9,369 nt of DNA from Lachnospira sp. UBA4285 (GCA_002394965.1 DGVL01000080.1:1-9369), one strand, 5' to 3'; positions 1-5,743 are shown, counted from the stretch's first letter. A program made the numbers and translations. Notes: generated by a model not told the origin, from the sequence alone.

Positions 1-516
1 CAGTACCGCAGCCCGATCAACTTCAGCGATGAGCTGATGGAGTCCGCGAAGGTCGGCCTCGATCGCATCCGCACCGCCGTCACTCATCTGAACGAACTTC
101 TGGCCAATGCTCCGGATACCCCGGCGACACCTTCTGAGCAGGAGAAGCTCACGGAGGCCGGAAAATTCACAGATGCCTTCGAGGCGGCGATGGACGATGA
201 TTTCAATACGGCAGATGCCATCACGGCCGTCTTTGAACTGGTGCGCTTCTCGAACATGAACGCAGACGAGAAGAGCACGAAAGCGCTGGCCGCCGGGCTC
301 AAGGAACAGATTCTGAAGCTGACAGGTGTGCTCGGAATTGATGCCGAGATTGAGGAAGGACTGTTGGATGACGCGGTGGAAAAGCTGATCGAGGAGCGGC
401 AGGAAGCCCGCAAGGCCAGGAATTACAAGCGCGCCGATGAGATCCGCGATGAGCTGAGCAGAAAAGGCATCATCCTTGAGGACACCAGAGAGGGCGTCAG
501 ATGGAAGAGAGCCTGA
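1..516 (+). CDS. cysS: Cysteinyl-tRNA synthetase, C-terminal part (5' end outside window)
   Basis: The open frame enters from base 1 and ends at TGA 514-516, giving the last 171 residues of cysteinyl-tRNA synthetase, which charges tRNA-Cys with cysteine in the cytosol. The first residues read YRSPINFSDEL, the conserved segment just after the catalytic domain. An all-helical DALR-type anticodon-binding domain follows, with the DDDFNTADAI signature. The C-terminal tail has the pattern ARKARNYKRADEIRDEL followed by GIILEDTREGVRWKR, which is typical of bacterial CysS. The catalytic HIGH and KMSKS motifs lie upstream and cannot be checked. An internal ATG at 37 is not the start, because the conserved sequence continues upstream of it. 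The gene overlaps mrnC by 16 bases, as expected for the conserved Firmicutes cysS-mrnC-rlmB operon. Confidence 0.96.
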   Translation, partial: QYRSPINFSDELMESAKVGLDRIRTAVTHLNELLANAPDTPATPSEQEKLTEAGKFTDAFEAAMDDDFNTADAITAVFELVRFSNMNADEKSTKALAAGLKEQILKLTGVLGIDAEIEEGLLDDAVEKLIEERQEARKARNYKRADEIRDELSRKGIILEDTREGVRWKRA

Positions 517-941
517 CGGAGGCGATCCGGGAGAAGCTGGACCTGCATCCGCAGGATGCAGACGGATACTCGCCGCTTGTTCTTGCCTGGATCGGCGATG
601 TGGTCTACGAGCTGACTCTGCGGACAATGCTGATTGCAGGCGGGAACCGGCCGGTCAACAAGCTGAACCGGGCGGATTCCCGGCTGGCGAGGGCCGGCGC
701 GCAGTCGGACATGATGGATGTTCTGCTGCCGATTATGACGCAGGAAGAGCAGAGCATCTACAGGAGAGGGCGCAATGCCCATTCGTATACAAAGGCAAAG
801 AATGCGTCGGTAGGCGAGTACCGCCGGGCGACCGGGTTTGAGGCCGTGATCGGGTATCTGTACCTCAGGGGAGAGTACCGGCGGCTGGAAGAGCTTATCG
901 CAGCCGGCATCGCGAGCCGGCAGGACGGGGAAGACGGATGA
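501..941 (+). CDS. mrnC: Mini-ribonuclease III, 23S rRNA maturation
   Basis: This encodes 146 residues, a usual length for Mini-III, a stripped-down RNase III made only of the catalytic domain and lacking the double-stranded RNA-binding domain. In Bacillus subtilis the family matures the ends of 23S rRNA. The signature LAWIGDVVYE (residues 28-37) carries the likely catalytic Asp33. RRGRNAHS (88-95) and FEAVIGYLYL (113-122), with the second acidic residue Glu114, complete the active site. The ATG at 501 lies inside the cysS end and is preceded by GAGAGGG (488-494), a good ribosome binding site. The last bases overlap the rlmB start as ATGA, so translational coupling is likely. The neighbours, both acting on tRNA or rRNA, support the assignment. 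Confidence 0.95.
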   Translation: MEESLTEAIREKLDLHPQDADGYSPLVLAWIGDVVYELTLRTMLIAGGNRPVNKLNRADSRLARAGAQSDMMDVLLPIMTQEEQSIYRRGRNAHSYTKAKNASVGEYRRATGFEAVIGYLYLRGEYRRLEELIAAGIASRQDGEDG

Positions 942-1714
942 GAGAAGAAGAAACGATTCAGGAAGACTGTCTGAAGCTGGAAGGCAAGAATGCGGTGCTG
1001 GAAGCCCTGAAAAGCGGGAAGACCCTCAACCGCCTGTATGTGCAGCAGCACGCTCAGGCGGGAGGCAAAGATCCGGATCACCACATTGCGCAGATCCTGC
1101 GCGAGGCAAAAAAGAACGGCACGGTCGTGAACTTCGTTTCGAAGGAGCGGCTGGATGAGATGTCGGACACGGGCAGACATCAGGGCGTCATAGCCTTCGC
1201 GGCAGCCGGCAGTTACGCAGACGTCCAGGACATTCTGGCGGCCGCCCGGGAGAAGAAGGAGGCGCCATTTGTCATTGTGCTGGATGACATCGAGGATCCG
1301 CACAACCTGGGTGCCATCATCCGGACAGCGGAGTGCGCGGGCGCGCACGGCGTGATCATCCCGAAACGGCGGGCAAGCGGACTGACGGGGGTCGTCAGTA
1401 AAGCGAGCGCGGGCGCGATAAGCCTGGTCCCGGTGGCGCGGGTGACAAATCTTGTGAGGACGATTGAGGAACTGAAGAAAGAAGGACTTTGGTTCGTGTG
1501 CGCCGACATGGACGGCACACCGATGTATGACCTGGACCTGAAGGGGCCGATCGGCCTGGTCATCGGGAATGAGGGAAAAGGCGTCAGCCGGCTGGTGAAA
1601 GAACAGTGCGACTACGTGGCATCCATTCCGATGAAGGGAAAGGTCGGATCCCTCAACGCGTCGGTTGCGGCCGGCGTGCTGGCCTACGAGATCGTGAGGC
1701 AGAGAGGACTGTAA
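938..1714 (+). CDS. rlmB: 23S rRNA (guanosine-2'-O-)-methyltransferase, RlmB/TrmH family
   Basis: This is a SPOUT-class (trefoil knot) methyltransferase of 258 residues. It transfers a methyl group from S-adenosylmethionine to a ribose 2'-OH; the family member RlmB acts on G2251 of 23S rRNA. The N-terminal substrate-binding domain begins at LEGKNAVLEAL (14-24). The three SPOUT motifs are all present. Motif 1 is DDIEDPHNLGAIIRTAE (116-132, with Asn123 and Arg129). Motif 2 is VIGNEGKGVS (208-217). Motif 3 is IPMKGKVGSLNASVAAGV (230-247), including the S-L-N-S core that closes the cofactor knot. The ATG at 938 overlaps the mrnC stop by four bases, behind GGGGAAG. The guanosine target is inferred from family and operon position; related TrmH-like enzymes modify tRNA or other rRNA sites. 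Confidence 0.93.
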   Translation: MREEETIQEDCLKLEGKNAVLEALKSGKTLNRLYVQQHAQAGGKDPDHHIAQILREAKKNGTVVNFVSKERLDEMSDTGRHQGVIAFAAAGSYADVQDILAAAREKKEAPFVIVLDDIEDPHNLGAIIRTAECAGAHGVIIPKRRASGLTGVVSKASAGAISLVPVARVTNLVRTIEELKKEGLWFVCADMDGTPMYDLDLKGPIGLVIGNEGKGVSRLVKEQCDYVASIPMKGKVGSLNASVAAGVLAYEIVRQRGL

Positions 1715-2323
1715 GTGGCGATGCGCGACTTGACGGACGAGGAGCTTCTGACACGCTGCCGCAGCGGAGAGGAACAGGCATACGAGGCACTGGCGGAGCG
1801 ATACAAGTCCATTGTGCGCCGCGAGGCAGCCGCGTTCTTTCCGGCTGGCGGAGCTGACAGGGCAGATCTGATCCAGGAAGGCATGATCGGCCTGTACCAG
1901 GCGGTCATGCGCTATGACGCGGCAAAGGGCGCTTCATTCGGATCGTTTGCGCTTCTTGTCATCCGGCGGAGGATCATGAATGCAGTGAGTGCCGCTTCGC
2001 GGCGCCGTCACGAGCCGCTCAACGACTACATCCCGCTTGGAGGCGGTCAGGACGGGGAGACGGTCGATCCGGCCGCCGATGAGGGCGATACCAATCCCGA
2101 GCGGATAGCGCTGGACAAGGAAGCGACGGAGGAGACATACCGGCTGCGCCGCAAGTTCGCCCAGGAACTCAGCCCCTTTGAACGGGAAGTCTTCAAGATG
2201 ATGCAGGAAGGCGAGACGCTTTCCGGGATGGCAGGGCGCCTCGGCCGCAGCAAGAAGCAGGTCGACAACGCGCGCACGAGAATCCGCCGGAAGTGGGATG
2301 CCTTCCGGCCCGGCGGAGCATGA
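1715..2323 (+). CDS. SigH-like sigma-70 family RNA polymerase sigma factor
   Basis: This encodes about 202 residues, a little shorter than B. subtilis SigH. Region 2, which binds core polymerase and the -10 element, is clear at residues 51-95: DLIQEGMIGLYQAVMRYD followed by FGSFALLVIRRRIMNAV. Region 4, for -35 recognition, follows at 153-196, with LSPFEREVFKMM and a helix-turn-helix around LSGMAGRLGRSKKQVDNARTRIRRKW. There is no region 1.1 and only a short acidic linker, so it is an alternative factor and not RpoD. SigH controls entry into sporulation and related stationary-phase genes in Bacilli and Clostridia; that this one does so is inferred from similarity and from its place after rlmB. 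The GTG at 1715 sits directly after the rlmB stop and is 6 bases from AGGA (1705-1708). ATG 1721, 12 bases away, is the alternative start. Confidence 0.85.
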   Translation: MAMRDLTDEELLTRCRSGEEQAYEALAERYKSIVRREAAAFFPAGGADRADLIQEGMIGLYQAVMRYDAAKGASFGSFALLVIRRRIMNAVSAASRRRHEPLNDYIPLGGGQDGETVDPAADEGDTNPERIALDKEATEETYRLRRKFAQELSPFEREVFKMMQEGETLSGMAGRLGRSKKQVDNARTRIRRKWDAFRPGGA

Positions 2324-2357
2324 CCGGTGCCCTGCGCCAGAGCCTCTGATTTTACAG

Positions 2358-2389
2358 TTGACAAATGCCGCCTGGTATTATATTATAAT
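2358..2389 (+). promoter_or_regulatory. Promoter of the tRNA-Thr gene
   Basis: A perfect -35 box TTGACA (2358-2363) is followed by an AT-rich run holding two overlapping -10 candidates. TATTAT (2381-2386) has ideal 17-base spacing. TATAAT (2384-2389) is a perfect hexamer but at 20 bases. Transcription would start near 2393-2397, leaving a leader of about 15 bases before the tRNA. This would uncouple the tRNA from the sigma factor operon. Confidence 0.8.
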
Positions 2390-2410
2390 CGAGCGTCTGT
2401 AAAGCGCGAT

Positions 2411-2482
2411 GCTGGTGTAGCTCAGTGGTAGAGCACTTCATTGGTAATGAAGAGGTCAGGAGTCCGACTCTCCCCACCAGCT
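2411..2482 (+). tRNA. tRNA-Thr, anticodon GGU
   Basis: The sequence folds as a cloverleaf. The acceptor stem is GCTGGTG (2411-2417) with CACCAGC (2475-2481). The D stem is GCTC/GAGC with GG in the loop. The anticodon stem is CTTCA/TGAAG around the loop TTGGTAA, giving anticodon GGU, which reads ACC and ACU. G1-C72 and C2-G71 fit known threonine identity elements, and A37 after U36 fits t6A modification. The discriminator base is T2482; CCA is not encoded. Two oddities appear in the T arm. The loop reads TCCGACT, so position 55, normally T (pseudouridine), is C. The outermost T-stem pair is an A49-C65 mismatch. A run of seven T residues follows directly and probably helps end transcription. 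Confidence 0.93.
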
Positions 2483-2488
2483 TTTTTT
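2482..2488 (+). terminator. T-run after tRNA-Thr, probable transcription end
   Basis: Seven T residues begin at the tRNA discriminator base, directly after the GC-rich acceptor strand CACCAGC. No separate hairpin lies between, so any intrinsic termination would rely on helices of the tRNA itself or be followed by 3' trimming. The run touches the stop codon of the convergent minus-strand gene. Confidence 0.45.
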
Positions 2489-2748
2489 CATGCCTGATTC
2501 TTTTCTTCCTTTTTTGCAAGCATCCGGTAGCGGATGCCGATGCCAACAAGAACCCCCGCTGCCGCGAAGAAGATGGCGCCCCATACGGGGGCCCCGTAGA
2601 AGATGAGCGCGATGCCCATCATGGCGATGATGAGTCCGTTCAGTATGTTGACTTTGGACTTCGATGCGTTTGTGTTCTTGATCGGGTCCGCGTCGCGGCG
2701 GCCGCTCGGGCGCCGGCTCGGAGTATTTCCTGTTCTCTTATTTTCCAT
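2488..2748 (-). CDS. Small two-helix membrane protein, unknown function
   Basis: I do not recognise this 86-residue protein. The N-terminal third (residues 1-32) is polar and rich in Arg, Asn, Ser and Lys. Two hydrophobic segments follow at about 34-52 (VNILNGLIIAMMGIALIFYG) and 54-72 (a segment containing VWGAIFFAAAGVLVGIGI). The C-terminal tail is strongly charged (RYRMLAKKEEKNQA). This fits a small inner-membrane hairpin protein with both ends probably cytoplasmic. The start at 2748 (MENKRTG) is chosen because GAGG lies about 9 bases upstream. The frame stays open to 2817, with an earlier ATG at 2763, but neither upstream start has a well-spaced ribosome binding site. It converges on the tRNA-Thr gene, with only a few bases between them. 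Codon use resembles the neighbours. Confidence 0.68.
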   Translation of the reverse strand: MENKRTGNTPSRRPSGRRDADPIKNTNASKSKVNILNGLIIAMMGIALIFYGAPVWGAIFFAAAGVLVGIGIRYRMLAKKEEKNQA

Positions 2749-2834
2749 GTGCAAAAACCTCATTTTCTGCCGTGAAAAGGCTCCTTTTATTGCCTTATGG
2801 CGAATGAACCGTATCATTTGCCGGGGTTATGTCT

Positions 2835-2840
2835 TATAAT
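2835..2840 (+). promoter_or_regulatory. Possible -10 box upstream of the GH105 gene
   Basis: A perfect TATAAT lies 60 bases before the hydrolase start. No convincing -35 hexamer is found at 16-18 bases; TTGCCG (2818-2823) is too close to it but would be 16 bases from the weaker TAATAC (2840-2845). Initiation may therefore depend on an activator, or on an overlapping weak promoter. Confidence 0.4.
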
Positions 2841-2851
2841 AATACCATATG

Positions 2852-2867
2852 CAAGTCCCGGAACTTG
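2852..2867. promoter_or_regulatory. Near-perfect 16-bp palindrome, candidate operator
   Basis: The sequence CAAGTCCCGGAACTTG is an inverted repeat with arms CAAGT/ACTTG around a CCGG core, with a single mismatched pair. It sits 12 bases after the TATAAT at 2835-2840, at or just past the expected transcription start, and about 33 bases before the GH105 start codon. That is a typical place for a repressor site of a sugar-utilisation gene. The regulator is not in the window. Confidence 0.4.
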
Positions 2868-2900
2868 TGAAAATACAGGAAATTATGACACGGAGGAACT

Positions 2901-4013
2901 ATGGACAAGGAACTGCTTCTGGAGAAGATCGATAAGGTTGTCGACAAGCTGATCCATCTGGGCGGTGCGGAGCCGGAGGAGAGCAAGGGGCTCAGCGTAG
3001 AGGAAATCATGGCGGCCGGAAAGTGCGACCGCGATTTCGGCATAGAGGAGTGGGACTGGCCGCAGGGCGTCGGCCTGTATGGCCTGTACCAGCTGCAGAG
3101 CTATTACGGCGACAAGCGCTATGAGCCTTTTCTTCACAACTGGGTCGAGAACAACCTGAAAGTCGGCCTGCCGAGCCGGAACATCAACACGACGGCGCCG
3201 TACCTGTCCATCTGCTCCCTGCTGGATGACTTCCCGCAGTATGAGGCGATGTGCCGGGAACAGGCGGACTGGCTGATGAACGGGCTGTCAAAGACAAAGG
3301 ACGGCGGCTTTCAGCACGTGACAAGCGCCATCGGCGACAGAAACGGCGTTATGCTCAATCCGTCGCAGATCTGGGCTGACACGCTGTTCATGGCGGTCCT
3401 GTTCTTAAACCGCATGGGCATACGCTGCGGGCGCGAGGACTGGAAGGCAGAGGCGGTCCATCAGTTCCTGGTCCACATCAAGTACCTTTACGACAAGCAG
3501 ACGGGCCTTCTGTACCACGGCTGGAGCTTCGAGAGGAATGACAACTTCGGCGGCATCTACTGGTGCCGCGGCGATTCCTGGTTCACCTACGGAATGATGG
3601 CTTTCCTGGCGGACCGCGGGGATGACCTGGATGCGGGCGTGAAGCAGTATTTCATCGACACATACAAAACGCACGTCGCGGCGCTCAAGGCGTGCCAGGC
3701 TCCTTCGGGACTGTGGCACACCGTACTGCTGGATCCGGATTCCTACGAGGAAGTATCCGGCTCGGCTGCCATTGCCGCCGGCATGCTGATCGGCGTGAAG
3801 ACAGGGCTGCTCGACGCAAGTTACCGCGAGGCGGCGCTAAAGGCGGTGAAGGCGGTCTGCGATAACGTGGCGGATGACGGCACGGTCCTGAACGTGTCCA
3901 GCGGCACTGCCATGGGCATGAACGCAGAGCACTACAAGAACATCATCATTCATCCGATGGCATACGGTCAGTCTCTGGCACTTCTGGCGCTCATCGAGGC
4001 GCTTGACGCCTGA
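2901..4013 (+). CDS. GH105/GH88-type unsaturated glucuronyl or rhamnogalacturonyl hydrolase
   Basis: This protein of 370 residues has the (alpha/alpha)6-barrel pattern of the YteR/GH105 family. These enzymes add water to the double bond of unsaturated uronic acids left at chain ends by polysaccharide lyases, freeing a keto-sugar and the rest of the oligosaccharide. Family landmarks in order are WDWPQGVGLYGLYQL (51-65), NINTTAPY (94-101), IWADTLFMAV (157-166, with Asp160 matching the proposed catalytic acid of YteR), YHGWSF (205-210, His206), WCRGDSW (221-227, with Trp221, Arg223 and Trp227) and SGLWHTVLLDPDSYEEVSGSA (269-289). No signal peptide is present, so it works in the cytosol on imported oligosaccharides. 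GGAGG (2892-2896) supports the ATG at 2901. No transporter or lyase gene is adjacent. Pectin-derived rhamnogalacturonan is the best guess for substrate, but other unsaturated uronides are possible. Confidence 0.88.
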   Translation: MDKELLLEKIDKVVDKLIHLGGAEPEESKGLSVEEIMAAGKCDRDFGIEEWDWPQGVGLYGLYQLQSYYGDKRYEPFLHNWVENNLKVGLPSRNINTTAPYLSICSLLDDFPQYEAMCREQADWLMNGLSKTKDGGFQHVTSAIGDRNGVMLNPSQIWADTLFMAVLFLNRMGIRCGREDWKAEAVHQFLVHIKYLYDKQTGLLYHGWSFERNDNFGGIYWCRGDSWFTYGMMAFLADRGDDLDAGVKQYFIDTYKTHVAALKACQAPSGLWHTVLLDPDSYEEVSGSAAIAAGMLIGVKTGLLDASYREAALKAVKAVCDNVADDGTVLNVSSGTAMGMNAEHYKNIIIHPMAYGQSLALLALIEALDA

Positions 4014-4032
4014 GAGCCATGGGTGATACTAT
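4003..4032 (+). promoter_or_regulatory. purA promoter with extended -10, overlapping the GH105 gene end
   Basis: TTGACG (4003-4008) lies in the last codons of the upstream gene. After 18 bases comes TACTAT (4027-4032), preceded by TG at 4024-4025, giving the extended -10 TGATACTAT. Transcription would start near 4039, leaving a leader of about 75 bases before purA. No terminator hairpin with a T-run separates the two genes, so read-through from the GH105 promoter is also possible. Confidence 0.62.
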
Positions 4033-4067
4033 TAACGGCGTGTGACGGTTCTACGGGTTACGGTTAT

Positions 4068-4087
4068 TTCACCTGTCTTTGGGTGAA
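4068..4087 (+). promoter_or_regulatory. Small hairpin in the purA leader
   Basis: TTCACC (4068-4073) and GGTGAA (4082-4087) form a perfect six-pair stem around an eight-base loop, ending 14 bases before the purA ribosome binding site. No T-run follows, so it is not a plain terminator. It could be an operator or a modest mRNA structure. I recognise no known purine riboswitch or PurR box here. Confidence 0.3.
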
Positions 4088-4113
4088 TTTGTCAGTTGAA
4101 CGGAGGACAGATT

Positions 4114-5409
4114 ATGGTAACAGCGATTGTGGGCGCAAACTGGGGTGACGAAGGCAAGGGAAAGATCACCGATATGTTCGCCGAGAAGGCGGATGTGGTT
4201 GCCCGCTTCCAGGGCGGCGCCAATGCGGGGCATACGATTGTCAACGAATATGGCAAGTTCGCTCTGCATCTTCTTCCATCCGGTGTATTCTGCCAGCAGG
4301 TCACGAACATCCTGGGCAACGGCGTGGCCCTGAACATTCCGTATTTCATCAAGGAGCTGAACGGTCTTGTTGAGAGAGGGGTTCCGAAGCCGAAGATCCT
4401 CGTATCCGACCGCGCGCAGATCCTGATGCCGTACCATGAACTGTTTGATACGTATGAGGAGGAGCGCCTGGCCGGAAAGTCCTTCGGCTCGACCCGCTCC
4501 GGAATCGCCCCGTTTTATTCCGATAAATACGCAAAGATCGGCTTCCAGGTCAGCGAGCTCTTTGACGACAAGGATGAACTGATGGAGAAATGCGAGCATG
4601 TCGCGACGCTCAAGAACGTGATGCTCGAGCATCTCTATCACAAGCCGCTGCTGGATCCGAAGGAGATCTTCAACACCCTGATGCAGTACAAGGAGATGAT
4701 CGAGCCGTATCTGGCTGACACCAGTGCCTTCCTGTATGAGGCCCTGAAGGAGGGAAAGGATATTCTCTTCGAGGGACAGCTGGGTACCATGAAGGATCCG
4801 GACCACGGCATCTACCCGATGGTGACGTCTTCGTCGCCGCTGGCTTCCTACGCGGCGGTCGGCGCCGGCATTCCGGCCGCGGAGATAAAGAATGTCATCG
4901 CGGTCGCCAAGGCGTATTCTTCCGCAGTCGGCGCGGGCGCATTCGTCAGTGAGATTTTCGGCGACGAGGCGCAGGCGCTGCGCGATCATGGCGGCGACGG
5001 CGGCGAGTACGGCGCTACGACGGGGCGGCCGAGAAGAATGGGATGGTTTGACGCGGTTGCGACCCGCTACGGCGTGCGCATGCAGGGCGCGACGCAGGTC
5101 GCTCTGACGGTCGTGGACGCCCTCGGCTATCTTGATGAGATCCCGATGTGCATCGGCTACGAGGTGGACGGTAAGATCATCCGCGACTTCCCGACGACGC
5201 ATGTGCTTGAGAAGGCGAAGCCGGTTCTCAAGGTCTTCAAAGGCTGGAAGAGCGACATCCGCGGCATCCGGGAGTTTACGGATCTGCCGCAGGAGTGCCA
5301 GGATTATATCAACGCGATCGAGCAGGAAATCCAGGTTCCGATCACGCTGGTGAGCAACGGCCCGGCCCGGCATGATATTATTCACAGAGAGAGCAGACTC
5401 GGCAGATAA
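4114..5409 (+). CDS. purA: Adenylosuccinate synthetase
   Basis: This encodes 431 residues, the normal length. The enzyme joins IMP and aspartate using GTP to make adenylosuccinate, the first committed step from IMP to AMP. The N-terminal phosphate loop is WGDEGKGK (10-17, Asp12), and NAGHT (37-41) gives the catalytic His40. DPDHGIYPMVTSSS (228-241) and GATTGRPRRMGWFD (300-313) are family signatures. GPARHDI near the C terminus fits the nucleotide-binding loop. It departs from the E. coli pattern at FGSTRSGIAPFYSDK (124-138) and at LTVVD (331-335), where the usual guanine-contacting Lys of TKLD is Val. This divergent type is familiar from Lachnospiraceae. ATG 4114 is preferred because GGAGG (4102-4106) stands 7 bases before it; the in-frame TTG at 4096 lies upstream of that site. 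Confidence 0.95.
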   Translation: MVTAIVGANWGDEGKGKITDMFAEKADVVARFQGGANAGHTIVNEYGKFALHLLPSGVFCQQVTNILGNGVALNIPYFIKELNGLVERGVPKPKILVSDRAQILMPYHELFDTYEEERLAGKSFGSTRSGIAPFYSDKYAKIGFQVSELFDDKDELMEKCEHVATLKNVMLEHLYHKPLLDPKEIFNTLMQYKEMIEPYLADTSAFLYEALKEGKDILFEGQLGTMKDPDHGIYPMVTSSSPLASYAAVGAGIPAAEIKNVIAVAKAYSSAVGAGAFVSEIFGDEAQALRDHGGDGGEYGATTGRPRRMGWFDAVATRYGVRMQGATQVALTVVDALGYLDEIPMCIGYEVDGKIIRDFPTTHVLEKAKPVLKVFKGWKSDIRGIREFTDLPQECQDYINAIEQEIQVPITLVSNGPARHDIIHRESRLGR

Positions 5410-5425
5410 GTGGTCCTGCGTTCAT

Positions 5426-5472
5426 AAAATCCCCCGGCAGACAGCAGAATGCGAGTCAGGCCGGGGGGTTTT
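5426..5472. terminator. Bidirectional intrinsic terminator between purA and the minus-strand gene
   Basis: CCCCCGGC (5431-5438) pairs with GCCGGGGG (5460-5467), an eight-pair GC-rich stem with a 21-base loop. It is flanked by AAAAT on the left and GTTTT on the right, which extend the stem. Read on the + strand it ends in TTTT after purA. Read on the minus strand it ends in a T-run after the small membrane protein gene. It lies between the two convergent stop codons. Confidence 0.88.
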
Positions 5473-5476
5473 GGTC

Positions 5477-5674
5477 TTATTTTCTTTTGAGGATCCGGTA
5501 CATCAGCTGCATGGCGTACAGCACGACAGGCAGGGCGATGTCGGTGAACAGCAGACCGGGGAGTGCTCCGGCCAGCGGACCTGTTTCGGCAAAGGCAGAG
5601 ACAAGAGTCAGCACGATGAGCACAGCCCAGACGGCGATACACACGAAAGCCAGGATGCGTCGTAAAGTTTTCAT
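5477..5674 (-). CDS. Small two-helix membrane protein, unknown function
   Basis: This is a 65-residue protein with no recognised family. A basic start (MKTLRR) leads into a hydrophobic helix at about 7-28 (containing ILAFVCIAVWAVLIVLTLV). A short Gly/Pro-rich turn (ETGPLAGALPG) follows, then a second helix at about 41-58 (LLFTDIALPVVLYAMQLM). It ends with RILKRK. The positive ends suggest both termini face the cytosol. The start is firm: AGGAGGT stands 7 bases before the ATG, and the longer open frame to 5800 has no such support. A well-formed promoter lies just upstream on the minus strand, and the shared terminator follows its stop, so it is a single-gene transcript. It is divergent from the adenylation enzyme, but nothing in it shows a shared job. 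Confidence 0.78.
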   Translation of the reverse strand: MKTLRRILAFVCIAVWAVLIVLTLVSAFAETGPLAGALPGLLFTDIALPVVLYAMQLMYRILKRK

Positions 5675-5704
5675 GAGAGAAACCTCCTGCGATGCGTTTC
5701 CTGT

Positions 5705-5733
5705 ATTGTAGCGGGGACGAATCAGAAAGGCAA
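5705..5733 (-). promoter_or_regulatory. Promoter of the small minus-strand membrane protein gene
   Basis: On the minus strand TTGCCT (5733-5728) and TACAAT (5710-5705) are separated by exactly 17 bases. The predicted start lies about 24-28 bases before the gene's start codon. The -35 box overlaps AAAGG (5726-5730), the likely ribosome binding site of the divergent adenylation enzyme gene. Confidence 0.7.
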
Positions 5734-5743
5734 CTTTTTGGAT

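Noticed and set aside
2324..2357. Intrinsic terminator after the sigma factor gene
   Set aside because: Short GGC/GCC pairings can be drawn, but there is no stable stem followed by a T-run; the region holds only the approach to the tRNA promoter.
2820..2880. Minus-strand promoter for the 86-residue membrane protein (TGGTATTAT-like extended -10)
   Set aside because: The -10-like sequence exists but lies about 90 bases from the start codon and lacks a well-spaced -35 box, so it is too weak to list.
4096..4113. TTG at 4096 as the purA start
   Set aside because: The GGAGG ribosome binding site lies downstream of it and is correctly spaced for ATG 4114, whose product starts with the conserved MVTAIVGANWGDEGKGK.
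4033..4113. Riboswitch or T-box in the purA leader
   Set aside because: The leader is only about 75 bases with one six-pair hairpin, and shows none of the conserved purine, PRPP or T-box sequence elements.
4069..5385. A 438-residue open frame on the minus strand opposite purA
   Set aside because: It mirrors purA almost end to end, has no family motif, and is rich in Arg, His and Val as expected from reading GC-rich codons backwards. PurA motifs on the + strand are unambiguous.
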